Origin: Gnetum montanum
Lineage: Eukaryota > Streptophyta > Gnetopsida > Gnetales > Gnetaceae
Length of the DNA: 64,000 nt
Assembly (NCBI GenBank): GCA_015680685.1
Contig: MNCI01022155.1
Location: 688,694 to 752,693 of the forward strand
Direction: 5' to 3'
The translations under genes and the position numbers were made by a program. The notes under the pieces were generated by a model. It had not been told where the DNA came from and did not search any database. It was given only the letters and a program-made list of their open reading frames with translations. How positions within the stretch are numbered: the stretch's first letter is position 1; every line of letters begins with the position of its first letter. Positions 11,380 to 24,180 of this stretch are shown here, piece by piece.

Positions 11380-13207
11380 AAAATGATATCTAAAAATGAT
11401 GTGATAGATCCAAGGAGTCTTGATGGATGATAGTAAAAATTTTGGTTTTAGTTTCATAAAAGTATATTTGGAAAGAGAATTTGAGGTTTGCATAATTGAT
11501 TTGACCATGAGATAGATTGATTTGAGTTTTTTTAATGATTTTGTTAATATGCCATTGGTTTTTTATTAAGAGCATTGATTTCTTATAGTGATAGGATATT
11601 GTTGGTGGTATGTGTTGTTCGGAAATGTTAGAAATACTATGTTTTGGGAATATATTTTGTGTGATGTTATGAGGAATAAACATATTATTGCATTGTTAGA
11701 AAACATTGATATTTAAAGATCAAGATAGTGAAATAATCCTAAGGTCTAGATGCATGGCCAAGATGGTGAAAAAGTGTCAAGGCATTATTCATTATTTAAT
11801 ATTGAATGAAAAATAGACTTTTAATTTTGTTTTTTACTTTCATTGTGTGTGTGGTATTTATTTATTTATTTATTTTGTGCTATGGTTACCATAATTTAGG
11901 TCTTCTATCTTCTTGATGCACCTAGATGTAACCACTCTAAAGAAATTAGGCTTTTGCTCATCCATTGCCCCTTCTAGGATCCCTACCTTGGTGGGATGAG
12001 CATTGAGCCTCTAGATGATAATCCTTTTTACCATCATGATGAAAGTTAACTAACTTCTTTATTAACTATTAACTACTTCAAGCTATTTAGCTTTCTATAG
12101 TTGCATGTTATTCACTTTAGTTGAAATATATAACATCACTTAAATAAGGCTCTTCAACTTGATTGGAATTATTAATCAAAGTTCATCTTTCTAGTTGAAT
12201 CGAGTTGATGGTGGAATTTTTCTTTCTCTTGTATCAACAAGTTTTCACTTCATTGATCACCTGAAAAATTTATAAAGATGACATTGTTTGTTATTTGATG
12301 TGTTTAATTGCTTTGTGAAATCAATATGATGATGTGTGTACTACCAAGAGTCAGTATTATGTTCGAGATATTTAGAGACCAAGATGGTAAAAAGGTATTG
12401 AAGCATGGTATTGTGGCCAAGATGGTGCAAACGTTTTAAGTACAAAAGTTAAAAAGATGAATTATGTTGCCAAAAGTTATGAGGCATCAATACCAATAAT
12501 TGTGAGGTGTTGAAGCTTGCATTGGTGAGAAGGTGGAAATCGAAAGTCTTGAGGCTCAATAGTAAAAAATGATGAGACAAGATAATATAAGATTATGAAT
12601 TGTGACAATGATTTGAATTAACTAGGAATAACTTGTATATGTTGTTTGAGACTTGATGGTGATGAGATGATAGTGGGATTTGCTATTTGATATGCAATGG
12701 TTTGGTTATATGTTCTATAGGTGTGTCAAAATTCCCTAGACTATATGTTGACCATGTTGTGCAATATAAGTACCCTAGTGTGACAACTCCAACTTCATGA
12801 TCTTGTCTTTGAGCCTTGTATAGAAGTAGTCACGAATTGTTCTTACTTGATTATGTAAATTGACAATTTCTATTTATAGGAAAATTGTGGATCTATAGTA
12901 AGAGTTTCAAAGTAGTTGTAAAACTATATAAGGCTTGCAAATGATTGTATTAAGCTTGTTAGTTATGTTGATAGATCATGTTATATTGAGATTTATTTAT
13001 TAGCCTACCAAACTAGACTAAATTCTATTATCCAAATTATTTTGGTCTTTTCTTGAAGCATAGGCTAAGTGTGTATATGGTAAACATGTGAAAGTTATTA
13101 GTTTTCTATTTATTTTGGCTATTAGCATGATATATGATTTTTTCCTAAGACCCACACCTACATAGATATTCTTGTGTTTGGATGTTAGATTTGGTTGTCA
13201 TGCTTAT
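11380..13207. other. Unannotated DNA left of element P
   Basis: No gene supported. The phrase GGCCAAGATGGTG recurs at about 11757 and 12416 with loosely similar context, hinting at an old diverged repeat. A minus-strand ORF at 11390-11683 is low-complexity Ile/His/Asn-rich and is not credible. Confidence 0.45.
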
Positions 13208-14043
13208 TGATGAATAGTGAGTTAGTCAATTGTGTTGATGCATTAGTGTTGACATGGGACCCATTGTGTTAATCCATCAACCTTAATATAATGGGAATAA
13301 ATACCTATATAAATATGCCACCAACCACATTTATGGTACCATTTAGTCACTAACTTAGCTAAACTCTTTTAGTTTTCCATCATAGAAATTAAAATATTTC
13401 AGTAGTAAGTGCTTGTAGCATGGTGTGAAATAGTTTGAAACCTTTATTTGAATGCCTTATACTTGGACACATCACATGATAGCAATAAAGATCGAGACTA
13501 TTTTATTCCATTGCAACACTTTGACATAGCCTTGAACTTATCTTAATACAATTTACTTCTAATGTATATTATCTTGTATATTAATGAATTAGTAGAATGA
13601 GTGCAACCAATTATGACAAATTTCACATGTAAACATGTATTTACTTGGCAATCTAAGTAGCGCTATTACTTGTTTTTTCTTGGTAGAAAAATGCTTGGTA
13701 ACCCTAGTAGTGGGTATGTGTGTTTAGGACGTGTATGAAAAATTGGGAATTAGATGTTCATCACTCTTAGGCTAGATTAGGATTTATCTTTGTATTTAGT
13801 GTAGATTATATTAATTATTAATATTTTATTATGACCTTAACAACATTATTCATCATATACGTTGATTATACTTTATCGTACAAACTTAAAACCTTCACAA
13901 ATATTACTGGAAAGACAACAACTTATGATTAATTGCTTAGCTATTTAGGTATGACACTAGTCCAGTCCACTGAATACGATCAGGTCACATGTGAATGCTT
14001 GTGATTTGTATGGTTGGGTATTAGAGACATTTGTCATTCATCA
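13208..14043 (+). repeat. P 5' LTR
   Basis: About 836 bp, starting TGATGAATAG and ending TTCATCA. The middle (13430-13500) aligns with the reverse complement of the E2 LTR, including CTTGGACACATCACATGA and the AATAAAGATC block. It has U3 palindromes, a TATA box, and a PBS right after its end. Confidence 0.75.
13231..13315 (+). promoter_or_regulatory. P LTR promoter: TTGATG palindromes and TATA box
   Basis: TTGATGCATTAGTGTTGAC (13235-13253) and an opposing CCATCAAC (13274-13281) stand upstream of CTATATAAATA (13305-13315). The layout matches the GATATC arrays of the other LTRs but the repeated word is different. The same word recurs in the internal module of P at 21411-21429. Confidence 0.55.
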
Positions 14044-14044
14044 T

Positions 14045-14060
14045 TCATTGTTTCCAAGGA
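14045..14060 (+). other. P primer binding site, degenerate
   Basis: TCATTGTTTCCAAGGA lies one base after the LTR end. It resembles the tRNA-Asp PBS after several G-to-A and C-to-T changes and loss of about two bases. Position supports it as much as sequence. Confidence 0.5.
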
Positions 14061-14199
14061 CTAGTACTAGTGATTTAGATAGCTAAAATTATTCATGATC
14101 GTTATTAAGGACTTCATGGTTCATTAGAGACATACAATAATTTTAACATGTCTTTTTCTTATAGGGTAAATTCTTCTTCCTATTGAGGATTATAATAGT

Positions 14200-16320
14200 G
14201 GACATGACATAACAATAAGAAGTAAGGATGATGTACCCCATCAAGTCAAAATTGTCCACCAACACTCAAATCCTTATTATTCGGACTTTATCTTTATAGT
14301 TCACCAAGATGATCAAATAAGATAGAGGAACTTGAAAGAAAACATAGTATTTTCACCTTATCATTCATTCCCATTAATGCTCATGGCACCATTGATGAAC
14401 GTTGGACTGGAAGTTGCTACTATGGACTATAAGGTAGTAGATGAACTATCTAGGCCCTACCAACCTACTAAATCCCAATGCCAAAAAGATCATTTCATAG
14501 AAGCACGCCATGAAGCCACTAAGGAAAAGAAGGCTAATGTTCTTTTAACATCATAGTTAAAAAAGAAGGATACAAAATATTAGTTATGCAAATTGTATCA
14601 CAAAAATCCTCTTCCCTTCAATGTGGATCAAATAATAAATCCATGACTACACTTAATCTTGGCTAGCAATTAAGAAAGAAGAAGAATTAGATTCAATTCC
14701 AAGAAGACCTCTAAGCCTAGATCTTTCAATAGGCCACCCAAAGATAACCAAAGGGGTTACAAAAGGAGAGAAAGTCATCATGGCTCTCCAAGTTCTCTAT
14801 CATCTTTATCATCATCATCGTCAAGTGTTAATAAGGAGTGTGCATCAAGAAGAAGGGATAATAGCAAATGATCTAGTGGAGATGGAAGCAAAGATCCTCA
14901 TAGAGATGGAGGCATAGATGGTGGATAGGATAGAGAGATAGGGCATAAACATGAACGAAGGCATAGTAGGCAACACAAAAGGAAACATAGTTATGATAGA
15001 GACCATGATGAACCTCTAATTGCTACAAGGAGTATGATAAAAATTAGATAAGTTGTATAGATACGAATGAAATATCAAAGGGATGGCTAGATCAAATGGC
15101 TAGACATGAATGACATTCATAGGTTTGAAAGAGGCTATAATGTTGATCCATAACATCATTTATAAGCCTTTCACGATGTTTGTGCTTTGTAGAATATTGA
15201 AAATGAATGACAAAAGCTAAAGTAGTTCCTCATGACACTTATAAAAGAGGCTAAAAGTTGGTCCTAGTCCTTGAACTAGAATCCATTAGAAGATGATATA
15301 CAATGTTAGAGCTATTTAATAATAAATATCAAACATACTTTAGGGTGTCCAATTTGAGGAAGTAAATTCAAGGTTGGAGATAAAGAAATCATAAGTTCTT
15401 TAATGCATCCTTGGTAAGGTATTATTATTTGTTGCATTGATGCCTAGGACATGAACTTTCTTAAAAGGAGCAATTAAGATACATTATAGGAAGAGAAAGA
15501 AGAGTTCAAGAAAAGAGAAAGTAAAAAGGAGTAAAATAGAGATCCATCTCTCTATAAAAAGGAGGTTTGTCTTTATGAACTAGAAGAGGAAGCACCATAG
15601 AAGAGGTGGTCCAACGAAAAACCTTATTGAATGAAAAGTTTATCATTGAAGTTTCAGCTAACGTTGACAAAATGTAAGACTCTATTAATGAAAAGTTATA
15701 ATTAGCATTAAATAATATGGAGGAAAGAATAAAGCAAGAGAGAGCTATAGATAGACAAAATAAAGAAGAAAGATATAGGAAGAGACTATTACTTGTAAAA
15801 GCAGAAAGCAATTACAATTGAGGAGGTTGTAGACTCAAATTCAAATGATTATGGTTATGACATCTACCAATATGAATATTCTAAGCATTGTTGTCTAGCG
15901 ATATTATATCTTCAAGAGTTTGAGACTTATGTCTTAAACTTGAAATTTTTCAAAAGGAAAATGCCTAAATGGTTGGTTTATCCTCAAAGAAACTATCAAT
16001 GACCTTATCATCCATAATTGTATTATTCTAGTGGGGCTTCATTACAACCTTATGAGTTATTAACAATAGTGGAAAAATCACTTAGACATCAGTACCCCTA
16101 TGGGAAACTAGATTGTTATGGGTCCTACATTCAATAGCTTGTGTCTTCAAGTCGCTCTACTACCCATGCTTCTACTCATCATTACTACCCTTCGAAGTAC
16201 CATAAAACTACCACGCATATCCCTCATCCTTACCAACATACCCATCCATAAGCTCATAACCCTTTACCACCTACTCTAGATATGTAAGGTAAGAATCTTC
16301 CTTAACCACAATAAAGGAAT
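14200..16320 (+). pseudogene. gag: P gag pseudogene
   Basis: An RS/SR- and His/Arg-rich N-terminal stretch (about 14760-14990) precedes DEPLIATRSM and a block starting MNDIHRFERGYNVDP (about 15107), homologous to MNNIPRFEGGYNAF of E-in gag. Later, a stretch at about 15860-15960 matches the region around the zinc knuckle of the siblings but has lost its ligands. The C-terminal part is Pro/Tyr/His-rich. Numerous stops make it non-coding now. The exact start is uncertain. Confidence 0.75.
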
Positions 16321-16614
16321 GCTACTCAATATTTAAATTTGCAAGTGGATGATAGTTCTAGAGGTTTCACAAGTAAACCTTAGAGATGCCCCTTCTTTAG
16401 ACTTGCTAGTCCATCTAAATTCACACAAGCATCTGTGGTTTTGGACTCCACACCAACCACCTCTCATATCTTGCAATATTTTCCTATAAATCAAAGTAAT
16501 AATGTCCAAACTATCATGTTGATCCATGTTGTAGCCAACTAGATAAAGATAGGTAATCTTTACAAGAAACAAACTAATCCTAGAAGTTTCCTTATTTTTT
16601 TTGTAGATCACAAG

Positions 16615-17040
16615 GAATACACCATGCAAGGTTTTATTAGACTTAGGGTTTGCAGTAAATCTGATCTCTCAGGAAATTTACAAGACCTAGAACTTCTCCT
16701 CACTAAAGAAATATAATATTAGACTAAAGCTTTTAAACCAATCCATCACTTTTTCTTTAGGATTGGTGGACGACATTATAACTACCATCAGTGGATGGTC
16801 ATATCCTATTGAGTTTCTTATGATTTATATGAATAATTGCAATGGAGAATTTTGTTTTATCATGTAAAAAGCTTTCTTGAGCACTATAGATGCCAAGCTT
16901 GAGATCAAAGACCTATCATTGAAAATTTTCAAGAAGCACAAGTATGGGAAAATCAAGAAGAATGAAAATGGGAAAATTAAGAAGAAAAGAGTTTCATGCA
17001 TTGCATATAATGATGTAGGAGTCATTGCATGTAGGTAATT
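16615..17040 (+). pseudogene. P aspartic protease pseudogene
   Basis: The protease domain processes the Gag-Pol polyprotein. The active-site block reads VLLDLGFAVNLISQ, so the catalytic Asp is kept, followed by LVDDIITTISGWSYPIEF, which aligns with LVDEIVTTFCGWSYPADF in E-in. The lysine-rich tail at about 16910-17010 matches the E-in tail before the RT linker. Internal stops are present. Confidence 0.78.
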
Positions 17041-17121
17041 TAAATAGTTAAATAGAAAGATATTATATAACATGTACCTTATGTGAAGAAGACATGTGTA
17101 TCCAAAGATGCCTATATGTAN

Positions 17122-17451
17122 CATTTTTAAGAAATAAATATTTCAATGATTCCTGTAATGTTTTTAGATCAATTGACTCAAAAACATGTTCCTCTGGAAT
17201 TTCTAACTTTTCATAAATAGTGTCTTCTTTTGGTTGCACATGTCTTTTATGAAAGAGTTGTTGTTTTATTTCCTTCATCTGATCTATCTTTTCAACATAG
17301 GAACTAGTGAGTGTTTCTAATGGTTTCATGCAAATCATAGAATTGTAACTTTCATCTATCATTAGTCACTTATTGCCTTCTTGATTTGTGGCTATTACAT
17401 ATAGGCATCTTTGGATACACATGTCTTCTTCACATAAGGTACATGTTATAT
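17122..17451 (-). pseudogene. P pol linker segment in inverted orientation
   Basis: A minus-strand reading (ICMKPLETLTSSYVEKIDQ ... LRYLFLKN-like) matches the E-in linker between protease and RT (about 49620-49820), but the flanking pol runs on the plus strand. The ends 17071-17120 and about 17388-17450 are reverse complements, and single Ns stand at 17121 and 17452. This is best explained by a short contig placed backwards in the assembly. Confidence 0.75.
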
Positions 17452-17462
17452 NTGAATGGATG

Positions 17463-18650
17463 AGCCCACTAGTAATTGTGCCAATGAAAAATGACTAATG
17501 GCAAATTTGGATTGATTTTAAGTTACCAAACATGAAAACATTCAAGGAGCACTTTTCATTATCATTTATTGATCAAGTGTTGGATACAATGATAATCCAA
17601 AAAAGCTACTATTTTTTGGATGGTTATAGTGACTATAACCAAATCCAAATTGCATTGGAGGATTGAGCCAAGACACTATTCATGAGGTTTTAGGGGACCT
17701 TTTCTTATAAAAAGATGTCATTTGACTTGTATAATGCACTTGCTACATTCTAATGCCTCATCTTAAGCATCTTCCAAAAGAAAATTAGTAATGGGATTGA
17801 AGTCTTCATGGATGACTTCTTCACCTATGGCTCTAACTTTGAACAAATACTAGATTGATTAGGGCAAGTACTAAAGACATATGTAGAAACAAATTTGAAA
17901 TTAAATTAACAAGATAAACACCTCATGATCTAGGAAGACATAGTATTAGAGCATAGGATCTTTAGAAAGGCATCAAAGTAGACCTAGAAAAGATCAAGGT
18001 CATCCAAGAAATTACACAAAAACCTTAAACAATGAAGGATGTGAGGTCATTCCTTGGATACACAAGGTAGTATTGGCATTTTATTGAGATTATTTTTTCA
18101 AAATTACCAAAACCATTGGTAGAGCTTACAAAGAAAGATGCATCCTTCATCTTGATGGAGTATGAAAGGACCTTTGAACTTCTCAAACAAAATCCTGTAG
18201 AAACTTCAATTCTATAAGTACTTGTCTAGCCCAATCCATTTCACATCATAATAGATGCATCTAATTCTACATTAGGGGTCATGCTTACATAGATGGATGA
18301 TTAAAACACCCATATTACATCCATTGTGTGAGCAAAAGTATCATAGGAACATAGTTGAATTACACCATAACTAAAAAAGAATTGATGGAGGTAGTGTATG
18401 CTCTTGAAAAGTTTAGATACTCTATGCTTTGATATTCTATCTTTATGTACACTGATCATAGTGTGATTCAATCCTTGATGAATAAACCAATGGTAAGCCT
18501 TTGAATTATTTGGTAGCTTGTAATCTTACAAGAGTTCAATATTACAGTGATCAACAAGGAGTTTGAAATGTTATTGTAGATCATCTTTCAAGACTTTAAT
18601 GGGATAACAAGGCTAATGAAGAGCCTATTTTAGATCAATTTATTAATGAA
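17463..18650 (+). pseudogene. pol: P reverse transcriptase and RNase H pseudogene
   Basis: RT and RNase H copy the RNA genome into DNA. Visible are EWMSPLVIVP, FLDGYSDYNQIQIALED, a degenerate MSFDLYNALATF (canonical MPFGLCNAPATF), and the catalytic FMDD (17805-17816) within VFMDDFFTYGSNFE. RNase H begins at about 18230 (IIIDASNSTLGVML) and ends near 18600. The catalytic Asp pair survives, but stops interrupt the frame throughout. About 60 codons before EWMSP are missing, lost in the N gap at 17452. Confidence 0.88.
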
Positions 18651-18789
18651 CCCATATTTGCAAACATTACCTCAATTTTCTCATCAACAACCACTCGATT
18701 TATTGATCACCTCATGTACTTAAAGAAGCAAAATGTTCCTCCTGAATGGGATAAATGAAGGATGTAAGGAAACCTATACCAAGTTAAAA

Positions 18790-19930
18790 ATTTCATAGAG
18801 ATAGAGGGAAATCTATGCCTTAGTGCATTGGTATGTACTAGAGAAGAACCAACTACAATTTTTGTAAAATGCACATGAAGGACCATGTGGTGGTCATTAT
18901 GTGGGATAAGAGACCAACATTTAAAATTCTCATGGATGGTTATTTTTGGTCAATTATTTTCCACGATACACATCACTTTATAAAATCCTATGAATGATGC
19001 TAATGCGATAGTGGAGTCTCAACAAGGTTTGAGAGCCCACAATAATGGATTGAACCATTGAAGCCTTTTGATATATGGAGCACTAACTTTAGAGGTCCTA
19101 TCATCCCTTCTTCAAATGATAAGTCATATAGCATTGTGACCATGAATTATTGCAGAAAGTGGGTTTAGTAGATATAGTAATTGATTTCACTATAATAGCT
19201 ACTATTAAATTCTTTGAGTAGCATGTGTTAAATAGGTTTGACATGCCTTGCATAGTTATACCTAACAATGGGACTCACTTTATTGTGCTAACCTTTAAGA
19301 ATCTAATGAATGCTTAGGGGTCAAGCATAAGTTAACCACACTGTATCATCTTTAGACCAATGAACAAGCTAAGATTACTAATAAAGTAATAAGTCAAATA
19401 CTAACCCATACTATTAATAAATATAGGAAGGATTGGAGCACCAAACTTAATGATGCTTTGTGGGCTTATAGGTTAACATGGAAGCTTCTTATTAATTATT
19501 ATCCATATGAACTAATGTATGAGAAATTATCTAAATTGCAAATACAAGTGGAACTTCATACACTCAACATTGCTTATGACATAGACTTGAACTTGACATT
19601 AGCATAGTAAGAGAAATTGATAAATCTCAATGTGCTAAGAGAAATAGAATGATAATTCTTAAGCACAATGAAGTCCATAAATTCTACAACAAAAAGAGGC
19701 ATAACCTAAAATTCGACACCTAAACCTTTAGACAAGAGATAAGGTCCTCTACTATAACTAGAATCATGTACCACAACATACAAAATTTGAAACTCTTTGG
19801 AAGGGACCATACATAGTTCATGTGGTTTATAGGTTTGTTGCCTTGGCAATTTATCATCCAACAAAACCATAGAAGCTTATCCTTATTAATTTTCAAAAAA
19901 TTAAGCTATTTCATGAATCTTGTGGGACCA
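18790..19930 (+). pseudogene. P integrase pseudogene
   Basis: Integrase inserts the cDNA into host DNA. NAHEGPCGGHYVG (about 18868) belongs to the zinc-binding HHCC domain, whose Cys pair is lost. VIPNNGTHFIVLTFKNLMNA is the core block with the second Asp decayed to Asn. The C-terminal domain at about 19760-19900 resembles the E-in WEGPYIIHETF block. Many stops and frameshifts are present. Confidence 0.8.
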
Positions 19931-21909
19931 ATGCCATAAACACTTCTAACTATCCTAATTTGAGATCCATTTTCTGTATCTCTTCTTCCAAGTTTAGTTG
20001 TGGGAAAGATCGTTTGGAATGAGTTAAGTGTAATTTTTAAACTTTTTGTTTAAAAATTTCTTTAAATTTTCAAATTTTTATGTGTTTTCTGTTTCTTTAT
20101 ATTTTATATTTTTTTATTTCATTTACATTTTTATGATTTCATTGAGTTATTATTTTACAAATTCTTGTTAATAAATTGTTGCTTACATGTAGAAACCAAC
20201 TTTGTTATTTGGATTATGTCGTATGTTATCAAAACATAGGAAGATTAATTATGACATTCATCCTTTTATTTTCATTAATAAGGGATCCTTATCATGAAAG
20301 TAATGTGCTTCTTATCACATGCAAACTAAAATTAATGCATGACCATTATGTCTTAAAGAAAGATGGAAAGACCAAAAGGGATTTTAAAAAGGTGTGACTT
20401 CAAGGTAATTTGTTGATTCTTTGGGCTTACTCTATGGGTCTTAGCACTCTATTTAAATATTTTATCATGATTTAATTACTTGGAATTTTTTTTATAAAAT
20501 TTATTACCTTACTATGGTATTGGAAAGATGTGATCCATACTTGAAGGCACCACTCTAACTAATGTTCAAGATCCATAACTCACACATCCATAATTAATTA
20601 TTTGTACTATGGACTTAATGCTTGATTTTCAATTTTTCCTTATTAAGTAATGATGTTTTCATATGGTTGTGGTTTCTCTTATGATGGTGGGTTGAGGTTA
20701 ACATAATGCAATATCACTGGCAATGGTTTGTACTTGGTTTGGAATTTGAAAAAATAGGTATGATGGTAATTTAAATCACACTTGACATGAATAATCCACT
20801 ACATAGATGGAAAGTTACCACACATCTTAATATTTGCAATCCTTTCTCATTTTATTTCTCTTATTACTATGCTTAATTATGAAGTTGATGGGTTTGTTTA
20901 GTATAGTATAGAATTATGATGACAACAATTATGTGGTTGTTGGAATATGGACTTGATTAACACTCAATTTCCAAGGTGCCCATAGAAACCTTGTGAAATG
21001 GTTATACAAGGGTACTTTAGAAAGTAGCCTACTATGGGAAGGATCCACTTGTATAACTCTTGGAGATCTAGTCCATGAACCAACTTCATATGCCTAAGAC
21101 ATAAAGCACTATTTACTTTACTATTATGCATTATCATTGTACCATTTCTCCTTATTTTTGTTGAACTTTCATGTTGAAAGTCCTAAATTCCTCATATTTT
21201 TGAGTTTTCAAACCATGTTAATCCATCATCCCAACTTGTATAAAATATCCACATGTTTTCCATGGCTTATAATCCCTCTTATGACTCTTATTTGATACCA
21301 AAACTTCCAAGATATTCCCAAAAAATAAGCTAAAAATCAAGAAATTTTTTTAACTTTGTTCCCATCAACATTGTAGTGTTGATGTAGGGGGCTCAGTCAA
21401 CGTAGTCCTATTGATGGATTAGTGTTAACACAAGGAAGAAAACCTATATATATATATATATATATACTCATAGCACCATTTAAAAATTTTTCATTCCTCT
21501 CATTTGTACTAAAAGAGTTGTCAGTTTTTAGAAAAAAACCCTTTCAACTACGATCTTTAACACACTTGACCTCTAATTTTAACTATTAAAAATCCTATGA
21601 GCTCTTGTAGTTAAGCTCTATATTGTGGAAGCATCTAATATATGATTCCCAGTCTTCCTAGAAGCCATAAATTTTGAACACATAAGGTAGCTAACATTAA
21701 TAAAAAATTAAAATATTTCAAAATTAGGATAACCTAACTACCTTAGGATCTCTGAGATGTTATACTACATTCACATAGGAGCAATAACATTCTAATTTTC
21801 TAAAACTAGGATAATGTTAAGCATGATTAAAGGCCAAAAATCTTATGAAATACATTCATAAAATAATAAATTAATCATTAATGTAATTGCAAATGGTGCT
21901 GATGAGAAT
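19931..21909 (+). other. P 3' non-coding region
   Basis: AT-rich DNA after pol with no credible gene. The ORF at 20176-20397 has no recognisable motif. It holds the internal module at 21363-21466. Corresponding non-coding regions lie in the same place in E-in and E3. Confidence 0.55.
21363..21466 (+). promoter_or_regulatory. P internal palindrome module and TATA run
   Basis: CATCAACA (21363-21370) and TGTTGATG (21377-21384) are perfect inverted arms. TTGATGGATTAGTGTTAAC (21411-21429) differs at two of 19 positions from the word in the P LTR. A CCTATATATATA run (21443-21466) follows. The order matches the internal modules of E1, E2, E3 and E4. It may be a second promoter for the downstream accessory ORF; that is inference. 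Confidence 0.5.
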
Positions 21910-23355
21910 TCCTAAGATAGGAATTTCATCCCAAAAAAAGGAAAAAGAGACCATGACATGGCTAAGAATGAGGAAGTTAGTAAGAGAAATAACTAGAGGC
22001 CATCCATGCAACCAAACCTACAAGGAAGGAGCTTGAAGTGGAATTTGTCATGAAAATTCTCATATCAGAAATAAGGTAGTTTAGGCATGATGAAGCATCA
22101 AGGCTAAGGCCTAGCCTCAAAGTTACTCTAACATAGGCTTGTCTAGGGAAGATTTGAACTAAGGAGATTTAGAGTTTTATGCTCTAAAAACCAAGCTTTA
22201 GATCCTTCTTAGAGTTTGCATCTCAAAAAGTCTAAGATCAACTATAGGAATCTCCATTATGGCCCACCATCTCAACTAATGGAGAGTGGTATTTAGAATA
22301 AAGGTATATTTTTTGGAATAACAATCAAGGAGATGTACCAACTAATATCAAAGATATCATCATATCCTATTTTGTGGAGACCATTATAGAAGTTCTATGA
22401 ATCCCAAATATGAAAAAAAAGGTTACAAAGATGTCTACCCAAGTAGATCAAGAGATCAAGAAGGAGTGAATGTAGTGATGCTATAGGGTGGATAAGAAAG
22501 GACATAGTGAGCTCACCCAAGCCAAAAGGATCCACTTCAAGATTATGTTATATCACTATAATTTGATGCTATAACAAACAAGGTTACATCTTTCTTAGCA
22601 AGAGCCTATGTAACACTTAATAACTGATTCATAGTCAATCTTCCAACACTTATCTTTTTGGAAATAGATAAGTAATTTAAAGAGAATAAAAAGGATAGGA
22701 AGATGCTCCTCTTTTCATGTTTGATCAAGAAACTCTATATAATGGAAGGAATTGTATGCTATGTAACAAATCCTTCAAAGAGCCATGACTGCATCTTGAC
22801 AAGAAATGATGAAGGACAAGCCACCACTTAGAATTTAAAAGGATATTTCATCTTTACCATGTAACACAAGAGTAGTTGCAAAAGCATCAAATGCTAGAGT
22901 TAGGACCAGGTAATCTGAATGATCCCAATAAGCATTTGTTAAAGGTTTGAAAGATTACCATCTTTTCATAAGCCATCTTGATAAACCTGCATGAATTATT
23001 AGTTAGAAGCAAGATGATCTATTCAACCTCTTTACTACATAGAGAATTCAAGATACCATCCAAGTGAACCTTGTCATAGGAGGGAGTTATAGTATCCTTG
23101 CCCATTGAACAATTGCTAGAGATCTTGGACAATGTTATAGCCTTCTTTGTGATGCTAAAAGAGGGAGATGGAGCCATAGTGGTATTTTTTGGTGATAACT
23201 TTAGACTAACACTATGTCTTTGTTTCTTCCCTAGCAATAAGAAATTAATGGTGGAAAAATCTGTACTTAACACCAGTGTTTATCTCCTCCTTGCAATGAA
23301 AATAATAAGGCTAAGGGTTCTTTCAAAACTTGAGTTTAGTTATATGTTGATTTTT
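21910..23355 (+). pseudogene. P accessory ORF, N-terminal part
   Basis: Downstream of pol, in the same sense. YFWNNNQGDVPTNIKDIIIS (about 22308) aligns with LFWHNKDKGTTINICGVNVS in E2 and LFWKNQQEDATI in E3. Homology continues for about 100 residues. The C-terminal coiled-coil part seen in E2 and E3 is missing because repeat B begins at about 23355. The function is unknown. A plant transposon-associated or env-position protein are alternatives I cannot test. Confidence 0.55.
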
Positions 23356-24180
23356 GGAAACACTAGGGCCTAGATTCCTCCAAATAAACTTGGAGATTAC
23401 AAAGAACTATGTATTTTGGGCTAACATTGGTATAAATTTCACAATATTAAATTATAGGAATTTAAATAGATAATTTTACTTTAATGAAAAGATTCAGCTC
23501 CTTTTTACCCTATTTTTTGAGAAACAAATTTCTAGCTATATTAGAGCTACTTAGTTTAAATAATCTTGATCATGTGCTACCTATACTAATAGTCCTTTCA
23601 TCTAATGTTTAAGTAAAATTCAAAAAATATGTTACTAATCTTCCCTAGAGAAAAAATTCTACAAGAAATACTGGAAACAAAATGAAATTCAATGGGTTTT
23701 GAATGTAGAACAATAAAATTACATACAATCTTAAACATTGAGATGAGCTATTATTGACATGAGTAAACACTTTGAAAAATAAAGTTGTTCAAATTTATAT
23801 ACCAAAAACTACTAAATGCTTGGCTCAAACAAACAATTAAATAATTCCAAGAGATGAATTGTAAGACAATCTATAACCTTGATTACTAGCTAAGCAACTA
23901 TAATAAAGAAAGAAGATAAAAATAACTCAGTAATAGAAGTAAATGAGATAAATCAAATTCAAACTTTTACATTGTGCTTATACAAAGAACTTCTAACAAC
24001 TAATTCCTTCCTTCTAGTCACCTTCCACAACCCAACCCTCCCCCAACTACCAAAAGGAAAAAAAAATGATGATCCTTAAACAAATCTACTCTCAGCTTTA
24101 TATAGTAGCCTTTTGCAATTACAAACATTATAGTAGTTTAAAGCTATAGTTGCCTCATGTTCTCCTCATATAACTGTAAA
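23356..24180 (-). repeat. Repeat family B, copy 1 (probable LTR)
   Basis: Aligns over about 800 bp with 62691-63905, with shared blocks AACACTAGGGCCTAGAT / AACACCAAGGCCCAGAT at the left end and AGAAAAAATTCTACAAGAAA / AGAGAAAGTTCCACAAGAAA in the middle. A minus-strand TATA box (CTATATAAAG, plus strand about 24097-24107) suggests an LTR promoter facing left. Its termini are not the TGATGAGC type, so it is a different family. It interrupts the P accessory ORF. Confidence 0.6.

Larger units (their letters stand above)
13208..23355 (+). mobile_element. P: plus-strand Athila-like gag-pol element, decayed, right end lost
   Basis: In order: 5' LTR, PBS, gag, protease, RT, RNase H, integrase, 3' non-coding DNA with an internal promoter-like module, and an accessory ORF that runs into repeat family B at about 23355. 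No 3' LTR is found, so the right end is truncated or separated by the B insertion. All reading frames contain many stops. A segment at 17122-17451 is inverted relative to the rest, probably by misassembly. Confidence 0.85.

Noticed and set aside
17063-17450. The inverted repeat as a transposon or hairpin structure
   Set aside because: Single Ns at the boundaries and restored pol order on flipping point to a misplaced contig.
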